64,000 nt of DNA from Salinibacter pepae. Its GTDB lineage: Bacteria; Bacteroidota; Rhodothermia; Rhodothermales; Salinibacteraceae. The translations under genes were made by a program, and so were the position numbers. The stretch is taken from positions 2,322,501 to 2,386,500 of the forward strand of contig NZ_CAMTTE010000001.1 in assembly GCF_947077775.1 (NCBI RefSeq), given 5' to 3'. The notes beneath the pieces were generated by a model. The model worked only from the letters and a program-made list of their open reading frames with translations, made no database searches and had not been told where the DNA came from. This document shows positions 17,630-25,020 of this stretch, piece after piece (position 1 is the first letter of the stretch; every line of letters begins with the position of its first letter).

Positions 17630-18928
17630 GTGCTCGTAGCCATCGTCGGCCGGCCGAATGTCGGCAAGTCCACCCTTTTTAACCGCCTCACCGGCGCGCG
17701 CCAGGCCATCGTCGAGGACACGCCCGGTGTCACGCGCGACCGCGTCTACGGTGAGGCCGCGTGGAAGGGGCACACCGTCCCCCTCGTCGACACCGGCGGC
17801 TACGTCCCGCGCTCGGACGACCCCTACGAGCGGGCGATCCGCGCGCAAGCCGAGATTGCCCTAGAGGACGCCGACGTCATCCTCTTCGTGGTGGACGTGA
17901 CGACCGGCATCACGGAGATGGACAAGGAGATTGCGACCGTGCTCCGGCCCACCGAGACGCCCGTGATGGTCGTCGCCAACAAGGCCGACAACGAGGAGCG
18001 CGAGTGGGCGGCGAGCGAGTTTTATCAGCTGGGCCTGGGGGAGGTCTATCCCGTGAGCAGCACCAACAAGCGGGGCGTGGACGACATGATGGCGGCGCTC
18101 GTGGAGGAGCTTCCCGGCACGGAAGACGAGGCGGACCAAGACCGCGTGCAGGTCTCGCTGGTGGGGAAGCCGAACGCGGGCAAGTCGTCGCTCGTCAACG
18201 CCACCCTGGGGTTCGACCGCGCCATCGTGACCGAGAGGCCCGGCACCACCCGCGACACGGTCCAGTCCGTCGTGCAGTACGAGGGGCGAGAGCTCATGCT
18301 CGTGGACACGGCCGGCATGCAGAAGCGCTCCAAGGCCGACGGGGTCGAGTTTTACGCCACCGTCCGCAGCGAGCGGGCGATCCGGGCGGGGGACGTGTGC
18401 GTGCTCGTCCTCGACGCCACCGAGGAGCTGCACAAGCAGGACCTGAGTGTGCTCTCGGAGGTCAACGAGCACAAGAAGGGCATGGTGGTGGCCGTCAACA
18501 AGTGGGACCTCGTGCCCAAGGACGACGGCACGATGGACCAGTACACGAAGTATCTGCGGCAGTACCTCGGCACGCTCGACCACGTGCCCCTCGTGTACGT
18601 CTCGGCCGTCACCAAACGGCGGGTGTACGAGCTGCTCGACACGGCCCTAGAGGTGGCGGAGGCGCGGGCGACGCGCGTGCAGACGAGCGCCCTGAACGAT
18701 GTGGTCCAGGCGGCCCTCGACGAAAAACATCCCCCCACCACCAGCAGCGGGGCGTTCGTCAACATCACCTACGCCACGCAGGTGCGCACGGCCCCGCCCG
18801 TATTCGTGTTCTTCGCCAACCACCCGGAGGGCATCCGCACCGACTACAAGCGGTACCTGGAGGGGAAGCTGCGGGACGCGCTCGGGTTTGAAGGCGTCCC
18901 GCTGACGCTGGTGTTCAAGGAAAAGTAG
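17630..18928 (+). CDS. der: ribosome-biogenesis GTPase Der (EngA)
   Basis: A 432-residue tandem GTPase beginning at GTG 17630. The first G domain opens with VAIVGRPNVGKSTLFNRLTG and continues with DTGG, VANKAD; the second opens with VSLVGKPNAGKSSLVN, followed by DTAGM and VNKWD. A C-terminal KH-like domain follows. Der acts in late assembly of the 50S ribosomal subunit and is essential in most bacteria. The upstream leader is a pyrimidine-rich repeat rather than a normal ribosome-binding site, so how translation starts is unclear. The next gene lies 163 bp downstream. Confidence 0.97.
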   Translation: MLVAIVGRPNVGKSTLFNRLTGARQAIVEDTPGVTRDRVYGEAAWKGHTVPLVDTGGYVPRSDDPYERAIRAQAEIALEDADVILFVVDVTTGITEMDKEIATVLRPTETPVMVVANKADNEEREWAASEFYQLGLGEVYPVSSTNKRGVDDMMAALVEELPGTEDEADQDRVQVSLVGKPNAGKSSLVNATLGFDRAIVTERPGTTRDTVQSVVQYEGRELMLVDTAGMQKRSKADGVEFYATVRSERAIRAGDVCVLVLDATEELHKQDLSVLSEVNEHKKGMVVAVNKWDLVPKDDGTMDQYTKYLRQYLGTLDHVPLVYVSAVTKRRVYELLDTALEVAEARATRVQTSALNDVVQAALDEKHPPTTSSGAFVNITYATQVRTAPPVFVFFANHPEGIRTDYKRYLEGKLRDALGFEGVPLTLVFKEK

Positions 18929-19091
18929 GGGGACGCCTGGGGCCCCGCCCCGTGGCACGGACAGAGAACCCGTTTATGTTGCTGTTTCGTCATGGACACC
19001 TACGGGGCTTGATCTGTAGGTAATAGGCATCCGCCGCCACTTCCGCCCACGTGCGGCCGCCGACACCGGTGCCGCAGAGGCCACGATCCGC

Positions 19092-19862
19092 ATGGGATCC
19101 ACCGACTTAAGCGATCTGAAGGACCGGTCCGAACGGATCCGGTTGGGCCGCAAGGTGCGCGCCTACTTCGTCCACCTGTTCACGGCGTCGGGGGTGGCGT
19201 TCGCGTTTCTGGCCATGCGGGAGGTTGTGCGGGTCGACCTGGATCCGCGATGGGTGTTCGGGTGGCTGACCCTGGCCGTCCTCATCGACGCGGCGGACGG
19301 GCCCCTGGCCCGCCTCTGGGACGTGAAGCTCTACGCCTCCCGCATCCTGGGGAAGACCATCGACCTGATCGTCGACTACCTGACGTTTACGTTCATTCCC
19401 CTCACCCTCGTGTGGCGGATGGACTGGCTGCCGGGGTGGGACGGCCTATGGGTCACGCTCGCGATGGTGGCCAGCCTCCTGGGGTTCGCTAACACCGCGG
19501 CGAAGCAGAGCCAGGAGGGCTTCTTCCTCGGCTTTCCCTCGTACTGGAACGTGGTGGCGTACTACGTGGGCCTGCTCGCCGTCGAGTACGGGGCGGTCGG
19601 CGCCTACATGTCGCTGGGATCGGTCCTGACGCTCACGGTCCTGACGCTGGTGCCGGTCCGGTTTGTCTACCCGAATGCCGCCCCGCCGCCGTGGCGCGCC
19701 ATCGTGACGGTGGGGGGCGTCGCGTGGCTCGGGCTGTTGCTGGCGCTGCTGCCCACCTTCCCCGAGCTGCCGGCGTGGGGCGGCGACTGGGTCCTCGGGG
19801 TGTCGTTCGTGTACCCCGCGTTTTACTTCGGCCTGTCCGGCTGGCTGGACTGGAACAGTTGA
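19092..19862 (+). CDS. CDP-alcohol phosphatidyltransferase, phosphatidylcholine-synthase-like
   Basis: A 256-residue membrane protein with about seven to eight helices. The CDP-alcohol transferase signature is present as DAADGPLARLW, then G-x3-D-x3-D in GKTIDLIVDYLT, which binds metal and the CDP headgroup. The surrounding sequence (VHLFTASGVAFAFLAM at the start, DGPLAR, LIVDYLTFTFIPL) is the pattern of bacterial phosphatidylcholine synthase (Pcs), which condenses choline with CDP-diacylglycerol at the inner membrane. It could instead use another alcohol; choline specificity is inferred from resemblance only. It is transcribed alone and converges with the CoA-binding gene. Confidence 0.8.
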   Translation: MGSTDLSDLKDRSERIRLGRKVRAYFVHLFTASGVAFAFLAMREVVRVDLDPRWVFGWLTLAVLIDAADGPLARLWDVKLYASRILGKTIDLIVDYLTFTFIPLTLVWRMDWLPGWDGLWVTLAMVASLLGFANTAAKQSQEGFFLGFPSYWNVVAYYVGLLAVEYGAVGAYMSLGSVLTLTVLTLVPVRFVYPNAAPPPWRAIVTVGGVAWLGLLLALLPTFPELPAWGGDWVLGVSFVYPAFYFGLSGWLDWNS

Positions 19863-19922
19863 CCGTCGTGGGGCCGCCCTGATCGGCGCCGAAGAGAAGC
19901 CCGGTCCGCCGGGGCCCGCGGT

Positions 19923-20462
19923 CTATACCTGCCGTCGTCCCCGTTGGGCAGTGATGACGCCGGTGTTCATGCCCATCCAGTGCATGCCCCCCTGGTAGCG
20001 GCCGTGCTCCATCTTCATGCAGCGGTCCATTACCACGTCGAGCCCGTGCTCGTCGGCAATCGCGGCCGCCTCGGGGCTCACGATGCCGAGCTGCAGCCAC
20101 AGGGCATCGGCCCCAATCGCGGCGGCCTGCTCCGCGTACGTGGGGCACTCGTGCGGGGGTCGGAAGACGTTGACCACGTCGACCGGCCCGGGGACACTCT
20201 CCACGTCCGGGTAGGCGGTCTCGCCGAGAATCGAGTCCGCCTTTGGGTGGACGGGGACGATGTGGTACCCCTGGTGCTGCAGGTACGTCGCCACGAACTG
20301 GCTCGCCTTCTGCGGGCTGGAGGAGAGGCCCACCATGGCGATGGTGTCCGTCGCCCGAAGGAGGCGCCGAATCGTGTCGGGGTGCTGATACTGCTCCTGC
20401 TGCTCCGGCGAGAGCGAGGAGTTCACTGCGAGATCGCATGCAGGGCCTGATCCAGATCCCAT
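19923..20462 (-). CDS. CoA-binding domain protein
   Basis: A 179-residue protein with a Rossmann-type CoA-binding domain: TIAMVGLSSSPQKASQFVATYL, then HIVPVHPKADSILGE, VDVVNVFRPPHECP and ADALWLQLGIVSPEAAAIA. This YccU-like family binds CoA but has no known reaction. A late VVMDRCMKMEHGRY segment is typical of the family. The ATG at 20462 lies inside the end of metY (40-bp overlap, other frame), so the two are probably translated in a coupled way and the protein may work with acyl-homoserine or thioester metabolism; that is inference. Confidence 0.85.
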   Translation of the reverse strand: MGSGSGPACDLAVNSSLSPEQQEQYQHPDTIRRLLRATDTIAMVGLSSSPQKASQFVATYLQHQGYHIVPVHPKADSILGETAYPDVESVPGPVDVVNVFRPPHECPTYAEQAAAIGADALWLQLGIVSPEAAAIADEHGLDVVMDRCMKMEHGRYQGGMHWMGMNTGVITAQRGRRQV

Positions 20463-21784
20463 AGCAGGTCGTTGGTGTCTTCGAGTCCAATGGAAAGGCG
20501 AATCATCCCCGGCGAGAGGCCGCTCGCCCGCATCTCCTCATCGGAGAGCTGCTGATGCGTCGTGGAGGCCGGGTGGAGCACCAGGCTCCGCGCGTCGCCC
20601 ACGTTCGCGAGGTGCGAGAAGAGCTGCAGGTTCTCGATGAAGGTCTTGCCCGCGGCGCGCGGGGCCTGGCCGTCGGGGCTCAGCTCGAAGGTGAAGATGG
20701 CGCCGGGGCCCTTGGGGAGGTACTTCTGGGCGAGGGCGTGGTACGGGTTGCCGGGAAGGCCCGGATAGGCCACGCGCTCGACCCTCGGGTGTTCGTGGAG
20801 GTGCTCCGCCACGGCCTGCGCGTTGTCCACGTGGCGCTCCACGCGGACGGAGAGCGTTTCCAGGCCTTGAATGAGCTGGAACGCATTGAACGGGGACAGG
20901 CTGGCCCCGGTGTCGCGGAGCGTCTCGGCCCGGGTTTTCATGAGGTAGCCCTGGTGGCCGAACGTGTCCGGGAATTTGAGGCCGTGGTAGGAGTCCGAGG
21001 GCTCGGCCACGGCGTCGATGGTGGTGAAGTCGAACGAGCCCCCGTCCAGGACGACGCCCCCGATGGAGGTCCCGTGGCCGCCGATGAACTTGGTCGCGGA
21101 CTGGACGACGAGGGGCACGTCCCAGTCGAGGGGGCGGCAGAGGTAGGGCGTCGCGAAGGTGTTGTCGATGATGAGCGGGAGGCCGTGGGCGTCGGCCAGC
21201 TCCACGAGCGGCTCAATGTCCAGGACACTTCCCTGCGGATTGCCGATCGTCTCGCCGTAGAGCACCTTCGTGTCGTCGGTGATGGCCGCGTCCCACGCGT
21301 CCAGGTCGTTTGGCTCCACAAACGAGGCCTCGACGCTCAGCTTCTGAAACGTGTTCGTGAAGAGGGTTCGCGTGCCGCCGTAGAGGTGCGCGGAGGCCAC
21401 GATCTCGTCGCCGGGCTCCAGCAGTGTCATCAGGGCCACGAGCTCGGCCGCCATCCCGCTGGCGGTGGCCACCGCGCCCACCGCGTTCGCGAGGGACGCG
21501 ATCCGTTCCTCGAAGGCCGCCGTGGTCGGGTTGTTGATCCGGGTGTAGATGTTGCCGTACGCCTTCAACTCGAAGAGCTGGGCGGCGTAGTTGGTGTCGT
21601 CGAAGACGTACGAGGTCGTCTGGTGGATGGGCACGGCCCGCGAGCCCGTCTCGGCGTCGGGGATGTGGCCGGCGTGCAGCATTCGGGTCTCGAAGCCGAA
21701 GTCGCGCCCGGCCCCGACAGCAGACGGGGTCCCGTTGGAAGGAGGGGACGAGGAAGCGGGGGATGTGTCGGAATCGGGGGACAT
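20423..21784 (-). CDS. metY: O-acetylhomoserine sulfhydrylase (MetY-type PLP enzyme)
   Basis: A 453-residue protein from the ATG at 21784 (MSPDSDTSPAS); the longer frame to 21919 overlaps the spacer. It is a Cys/Met-metabolism PLP enzyme: TTSYVFDDTNYAAQLFELKAYGNIYTR near the start, TASGMAAELVAL, DNTFATPYLCRPLDWDVPLV and the PLP lysine in QSATKFIGGHGTSIGG. The size and the FELKAYGNIYTRINNPT segment fit the MetY class that makes homocysteine from O-acetylhomoserine and sulfide. It is the assimilation step at the end of a minus-strand group with SfnG-like, FMN reductase and flavin reductase genes. Confidence 0.93.
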   Translation of the reverse strand: MSPDSDTSPASSSPPSNGTPSAVGAGRDFGFETRMLHAGHIPDAETGSRAVPIHQTTSYVFDDTNYAAQLFELKAYGNIYTRINNPTTAAFEERIASLANAVGAVATASGMAAELVALMTLLEPGDEIVASAHLYGGTRTLFTNTFQKLSVEASFVEPNDLDAWDAAITDDTKVLYGETIGNPQGSVLDIEPLVELADAHGLPLIIDNTFATPYLCRPLDWDVPLVVQSATKFIGGHGTSIGGVVLDGGSFDFTTIDAVAEPSDSYHGLKFPDTFGHQGYLMKTRAETLRDTGASLSPFNAFQLIQGLETLSVRVERHVDNAQAVAEHLHEHPRVERVAYPGLPGNPYHALAQKYLPKGPGAIFTFELSPDGQAPRAAGKTFIENLQLFSHLANVGDARSLVLHPASTTHQQLSDEEMRASGLSPGMIRLSIGLEDTNDLLWDLDQALHAISQ

Positions 21785-21887
21785 TCGAGGGGGGAGGGTG
21801 GTTACAGAGAGTTCGACGGTGGGTGTCGGGAGGCGCCCCAGCGTTTTGCAAACGGATGTCAACATGCGGCCCATTCCCCGTCGGGCT

Positions 21888-22481
21888 TCAACCGGTGGAG
21901 CCGGAGTCGGCAGGGGCACTCACGCTCCGATAGTCCTGGTCGTAGTACAGGAGCGGGCGGGCCTCGTCGCGCTCCTTCAGCTGAGTTACGCGGCCCACGA
22001 CGATGTCGTGGTCCCCGGCCGCGAAGGCTTCGTGCCAGTGACACTGGAGGACAGCCGGAGCTGATTTGAGGATGGGGGTTCCGTGGGGGTCGGTGTGATA
22101 CCTCACCGCTGCGAGCTGGTCGGGGCCGGACCGGTCCGGAGCGGCGAAGTGCTGGCAGAGCTCGGACTGCCGGTCGGCCAGCAGGTGGACGGCAAAGTGG
22201 GAGGCCGCCACCAGCACTGGGTGCATCTGGCTGTCCTTCTCGACGTTGAACGAAACGAGCGGGGGATCCAATGAGACGCTGGTGAGGGAGCCAATCGTGG
22301 CGCCGCGGGCCTCCGAGCGCCCCGCAGCGGTAACGACCGTTACGGGGGACGGGACGCGCTGCATCACGCTGCGGAAGTCCTCACCGGCAATGGAAGGTTC
22401 TGTGGGCACGTGGGAGTAGGGGGGTTGGAGGAGGGAAAACGAATCTGTGGGGGGCCGGGCTTGTCGTGTGGAGACGGGCAT
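21888..22481 (-). CDS. flavin reductase family protein
   Basis: A 197-residue protein of the flavin-reductase-like, FMN-binding split-barrel family: FRSVMQRVPSPVTVVTAAG, then GATIGSLTSVSLDPPLVSFNV and the conserved HFAVHLLADRQ. Such proteins reduce FMN with NAD(P)H and hand it to a partner monooxygenase. Two flavin reductases of different folds sit around one FMNH2-dependent monooxygenase here, which suggests one supplies SfnG. The promoter may lie in the 243-bp spacer to the next gene, which holds an inverted repeat element. Start chosen at ATG 22481; a shorter start at an internal Met would lose the first 40 residues. Confidence 0.87.
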   Translation of the reverse strand: MPVSTRQARPPTDSFSLLQPPYSHVPTEPSIAGEDFRSVMQRVPSPVTVVTAAGRSEARGATIGSLTSVSLDPPLVSFNVEKDSQMHPVLVAASHFAVHLLADRQSELCQHFAAPDRSGPDQLAAVRYHTDPHGTPILKSAPAVLQCHWHEAFAAGDHDIVVGRVTQLKERDEARPLLYYDQDYRSVSAPADSGSTG

Positions 22482-22516
22482 TATGTAAACACGCAGAAAT
22501 ACGTTTATTCGAGAGC

Positions 22517-22695
22517 CATTCTGAGCGACCGACGACCGGAGGGAAAAGCGAGTCGACGAATCTTACTGGGTCCAGCGCGAACGCTGATTTGGGTATATAC
22601 CGGCCCGAAGGTCGCTTCTGCTGATCTTCGAAGAGATTGATTTCATCAGTCGCTTCGCTCGTGTCTCGACTTCGCTTCGCTGCGCTCGGAATGAC
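22517..22695. repeat. inverted intergenic repeat element (CATTCYGAGCG type)
   Basis: CATTCTGAGCG at 22517-22527 leads an outward arm that runs to about 22565. The facing arm ends in CGCTCGGAATGAC at 22683-22695, whose complement is GTCATTCCGAGCG. Both arms contain GAAGCGA/GCGAGTCGA-type runs. The element fills most of the spacer between the flavin reductase and FMN reductase genes. The motif resembles non-coding repeats with GTCATTCCGAGCG ends that I have seen in many Bacteroidota and other genomes. Confidence 0.6.
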
Positions 22696-22724
22696 TTGTT
22701 GTTAAGGGTCTTTTGCGTGTCTAC

Positions 22725-23330
22725 TTAAAACTGTGGGCCCAGCTTCGATAGGGCATCGCTATCCTCGATGGCCCGGTGCAGGTCGACCGTCGCCACGCCG
22801 AGGGTGCGCAGGCGCTCGCGTACCGTGTCGTCCGTCAGGGTGCGGTCGTCGCCGTAGTCGTCGCCGTAGTGGTCGCCGTGGACGTACGTGCCGCTGCCGG
22901 CCAGGTGAGCGCCGAAGAAGGAAAGCACGGGGGCAAGCTCTTTCTCGACCACGAGGTAGTGGTGGAGCGACGCGCCGGTCGCCACGAGGCCCACGGCGCT
23001 GTTGGCGAAGGGGGCCACGTCGGCCTGCCACATGCCACGGGGGATCATGTCGAACAGGTTTTTCAGAGTGCCCGCGTAGGAGGCCCGGTACACCGGGGTT
23101 CCCACGACGTACGCCGAGCTCTCGATAATTCGATCTAGGGCCTCGGCCGTATCACCGGTGTAGTGTTCCAGCGACCGTCCGTCGGCAGGATCGAGGTCAT
23201 ACTCGGCTAGGTGAAGAACCTCCGTGTCTACCCCACGCTCCGCCGCGGCGGCGTCCAGGGCCACCTCGACGGCAGCACGGGTGTTGGAGGGGGCGGAGAG
23301 GCTTCCGACAATACCTAGGATGTCACTCAT
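22725..23330 (-). CDS. NADPH-dependent FMN reductase (SsuE-like)
   Basis: A 201-residue flavodoxin-fold protein from the ATG at 23330. It opens MSDILGIVGSLSAPSNTRAAVEVAL, the FMN phosphate loop (GSxSxxSxT), and has YVVGTPVYRASYAGTLKNLFDMIP, the signature of the SsuE/MsuE/ArsH family. These enzymes supply FMNH2 to alkanesulfonate- or dimethylsulfone-type monooxygenases. It lies directly downstream of the SfnG-like gene, so it is the likely partner. A heptamer-based inverted repeat occupies the spacer between them. The longer frame to 23441 reads through that repeat and is rejected. Confidence 0.92.
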   Translation of the reverse strand: MSDILGIVGSLSAPSNTRAAVEVALDAAAAERGVDTEVLHLAEYDLDPADGRSLEHYTGDTAEALDRIIESSAYVVGTPVYRASYAGTLKNLFDMIPRGMWQADVAPFANSAVGLVATGASLHHYLVVEKELAPVLSFFGAHLAGSGTYVHGDHYGDDYGDDRTLTDDTVRERLRTLGVATVDLHRAIEDSDALSKLGPQF

Positions 23331-23387
23331 GAGATCGGGATGGGTCCGGAGAGGTAGAACGTTGTACGGAGCCGGCGCCGCGGTCCG

Positions 23388-23455
23388 TGACGCGTGACGG
23401 GGAAGGGGGACCCGCAGACTCAGGTCCCCCTCACGCATCACCCCTCACGCGCTGG
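23388..23455. repeat. heptamer-type inverted repeat between sfnG-like and FMN reductase genes
   Basis: The left arm GTGACGCGTGACGGGG plus GGGGGACC (23387-23412) faces the right arm GGTCCCCCTCACGC and CCCCTCACGCG (23423-23451). CTCACGC recurs with 7-bp phasing (CTCACGC, ATCACCC, CTCACGC). The arms could form a long hairpin in the operon mRNA. Confidence 0.65.
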
Positions 23456-23456
23456 C

Positions 23457-24593
23457 CTATGCCGGCACCGCCTCCTCCGGGCGATCCAGCGGCTCGGCCT
23501 CCCGCACGGCCGGGATGATCTCCTCGCCGAAGTGGGGAAGCTCGTCCTCGTAGTGCAGAAAGCCGGTCAGCACGAGGTCCACCCCGATCGCGTCGAGCCG
23601 GCGAATGCGCTCCACGACTTGCTCCTTCGTCCCGATGAGGCCGGTGCGAAAGCCGTCGTTGTACTGGACGAGGTCTTCGAAGTCGGAGTCGTCCCACATG
23701 CCCTCGCCTTCGGGGGAGGCCTGCCCGGCCTGTTTGACCTGCTCCTTGAAGCCTTCCACCGCCTCCTCGGTGGCGTGCTCAATGATGTTTTCGAGCACCT
23801 GCTTGGCCTCGGCTTCCGTGTCGCGCACGATGACGAACGAGTTGACGCCGATTTTGGGCGGCTCGACGCCGAACTCGCGGGCGTACCCGTTCACGTCGTC
23901 GATAATGCCCTTCAGGTCTTCGAGGCTTCCGCCGTTGATGAAGAACCAGTCAGAGGCGCGGGCGGCCATGCGCCGGGCACGCTTCGAGTTGCCGCCCTGA
24001 AAGATGTCAGGGGGCGTCTCGGGCGTGGGCTCGCAGGGGGCCTCGTCGATCTGGTAGAAGCGCCCGTCGTAACTGAAGAGGTCTTCGGTCCAGAGGCCCT
24101 TCAGGACCTCAATAAACTCCTCGCTGCGCTCGTAGCGTTCGTCGTGGGCGAGCCAGGGCTCGCCGAAGCGCGTATATTCGCCCTTGAACCAGCCGCTGAC
24201 TACGTTGAGGTGGAAGCGGCCGTTACTGATGTGGTCCGCCGTCGAGACAAAGTTGGCGATGGGCCCAGGCTTCCACTGGCCCGGGTGCACGGCCCCGATG
24301 AGGCGCAGTTTCTCGGTGTGCGAGGCCAGTGCATTGGCGACCGAAAGGGCCTCAAGCTGCTTCTCGGCGTTGTAGCTGCCAAAAAAGCGGGCCTGGGCGA
24401 GGGCGTATTCGAAGCCAATCTCTTCGGCCGTCTGCGCGATCTCTTTGTTGAAGGGCCATTTCCAGTCGGTCTTCATCGGCCAGTCGGTAATGACGAGTCC
24501 GCCGCTAACGTTGGGGACCCAGTACGCAAATGTGGTATCTATGGTGTGAATGCTCCTTCGGGTGAGGGAATGCGGATGGAAAGCGCCGCGCAC
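23457..24593 (-). CDS. FMNH2-dependent monooxygenase, dimethylsulfone monooxygenase SfnG-like
   Basis: A luciferase-like (LLM) flavin oxidoreductase. FAYWVPNVSGGLVITDWPMKTDW at the start, GFEYALAQARFFGSY, LIGAVHPGQWKPGPIANF, HISNGRFHLNVVSGWFKGEY and PPDIFQGGNSKRARRMA are the signatures of the SfnG branch, which oxidises dimethylsulfone to methanesulfinate. FMNH2 would come from the reductase downstream. The 378-residue length assumes the GTG at 24593. The family's N-terminus begins only at about residue 17-22, and a good GAAGGAG box lies at 24553-24559 before a non-standard in-frame ATA (24542), so the true start may be there. A Cys-rich leader and terminator precede the gene. Confidence 0.88.
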   Translation of the reverse strand: MRGAFHPHSLTRRSIHTIDTTFAYWVPNVSGGLVITDWPMKTDWKWPFNKEIAQTAEEIGFEYALAQARFFGSYNAEKQLEALSVANALASHTEKLRLIGAVHPGQWKPGPIANFVSTADHISNGRFHLNVVSGWFKGEYTRFGEPWLAHDERYERSEEFIEVLKGLWTEDLFSYDGRFYQIDEAPCEPTPETPPDIFQGGNSKRARRMAARASDWFFINGGSLEDLKGIIDDVNGYAREFGVEPPKIGVNSFVIVRDTEAEAKQVLENIIEHATEEAVEGFKEQVKQAGQASPEGEGMWDDSDFEDLVQYNDGFRTGLIGTKEQVVERIRRLDAIGVDLVLTGFLHYEDELPHFGEEIIPAVREAEPLDRPEEAVPA

Positions 24594-24605
24594 CTGCCGA
24601 AGGAG
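24553..24605 (-). promoter_or_regulatory. hairpin that can mask the ribosome-binding site of the SfnG-like gene
   Basis: On the minus strand CTCCTTCGG (24605-24597) is complementary over 9 bp to CCGAAGGAG (24561-24553). The second arm contains GAAGGAG, the best Shine-Dalgarno match before the gene. The first arm follows directly after the terminator T-run. Confidence 0.5.
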
Positions 24606-24609
24606 TCAC

Positions 24610-24645
24610 AAAAAAAGCCTGTACTCCGGTGGCAGGAGCACAGGC
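24610..24645 (-). terminator. leader terminator (attenuator) before the sulfur cluster
   Basis: On the minus strand GCCTGTGCTCC (24645-24635) pairs with GGAGTACAGGC (24627-24617), 11 bp including one G-U pair and a 7-nt loop, followed directly by seven T. It lies inside the leader, 33 nt after the stop of the Cys-rich reading frame and before the monooxygenase gene. Confidence 0.85.
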
Positions 24646-24678
24646 ACAGGCGTAGTAGAATGGGACGACGGTTACCTC

Positions 24679-24747
24679 TCACTCCACAGCGCGCACGGGC
24701 TCCTCCGGGGGACACATACATGTGTCACCACAACACAGACACAGCAT
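24679..24747 (-). CDS. Cys-rich leader peptide (22 codons), putative cysteine attenuator
   Basis: On the minus strand an ATG at 24747 opens a 22-codon frame ending in TGA (24681-24679). The first twelve residues are MLCLCCGDTCMC; the rest (PPEEPVRAVE) has no Cys. All five Cys codons are TGT, the less expected choice in a GC-rich genome. The frame is followed after 33 nt by an 11-bp intrinsic terminator and then by a sulfur-acquisition cluster. This is what a ribosome-mediated attenuator needs: lack of charged tRNA-Cys would stall the ribosome in the first half of the frame. CCGGAGGAGC at 24708-24699, just past the Cys codons, can pair with GCTCCT (24639-24634) plus CCGG in the terminator, a possible antiterminator. 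No Shine-Dalgarno box precedes the ATG. Expression is unproven. Confidence 0.6.
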   Translation of the reverse strand: MLCLCCGDTCMCPPEEPVRAVE

Positions 24748-25020
24748 GCCGTGGCGGCGGCTGCGCTGGATGGACGGAGAGGGCGTCTGCACGAACAAGA
24801 GGATTGAGGCGAGAGGACTTCGATAACTGCTCTTCTAAATATCACGAGGCCGGAAGATGTTGCGGCGTCGTGCCAGGGGTTGCCATACTTATTTCCTTCT
24901 TAACACATGGGGCCGGACGCACGCGCGCCGGATGGTACTGGGGGTCGACGGCATGCTCGACGCGGCATCCATGGCATTGCGAGGCGAGGACAGGGTTGCG
25001 AGGGCGCCCCTGCACCGGAG
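24748..25020. other. spacer holding the promoter side of the sulfur leader
   Basis: About 270 bp between the leader frame and the PqiC-like gene. No coding frame is convincing. It is locally AT-richer near 24830-24905 (TCTTCTAAATATCACG and TTCTTAACACATGG on the plus strand), where a minus-strand promoter for the leader is likely, but no clear Bacteroidota -33/-7 pair could be assigned. Confidence 0.4.

Noticed and set aside
21785-21887. Search for a SAM or cobalamin riboswitch before metY
   Set aside because: None of the conserved core pieces of SAM-I, SAM-II or cobalamin elements could be found.
24539-24721. 60-residue minus-strand frame containing LRLCLCSCH
   Set aside because: Its Cys codons fall in the terminator stem itself and the frame runs into the monooxygenase gene; the 22-codon frame at 24747 has the correct layout for a leader.
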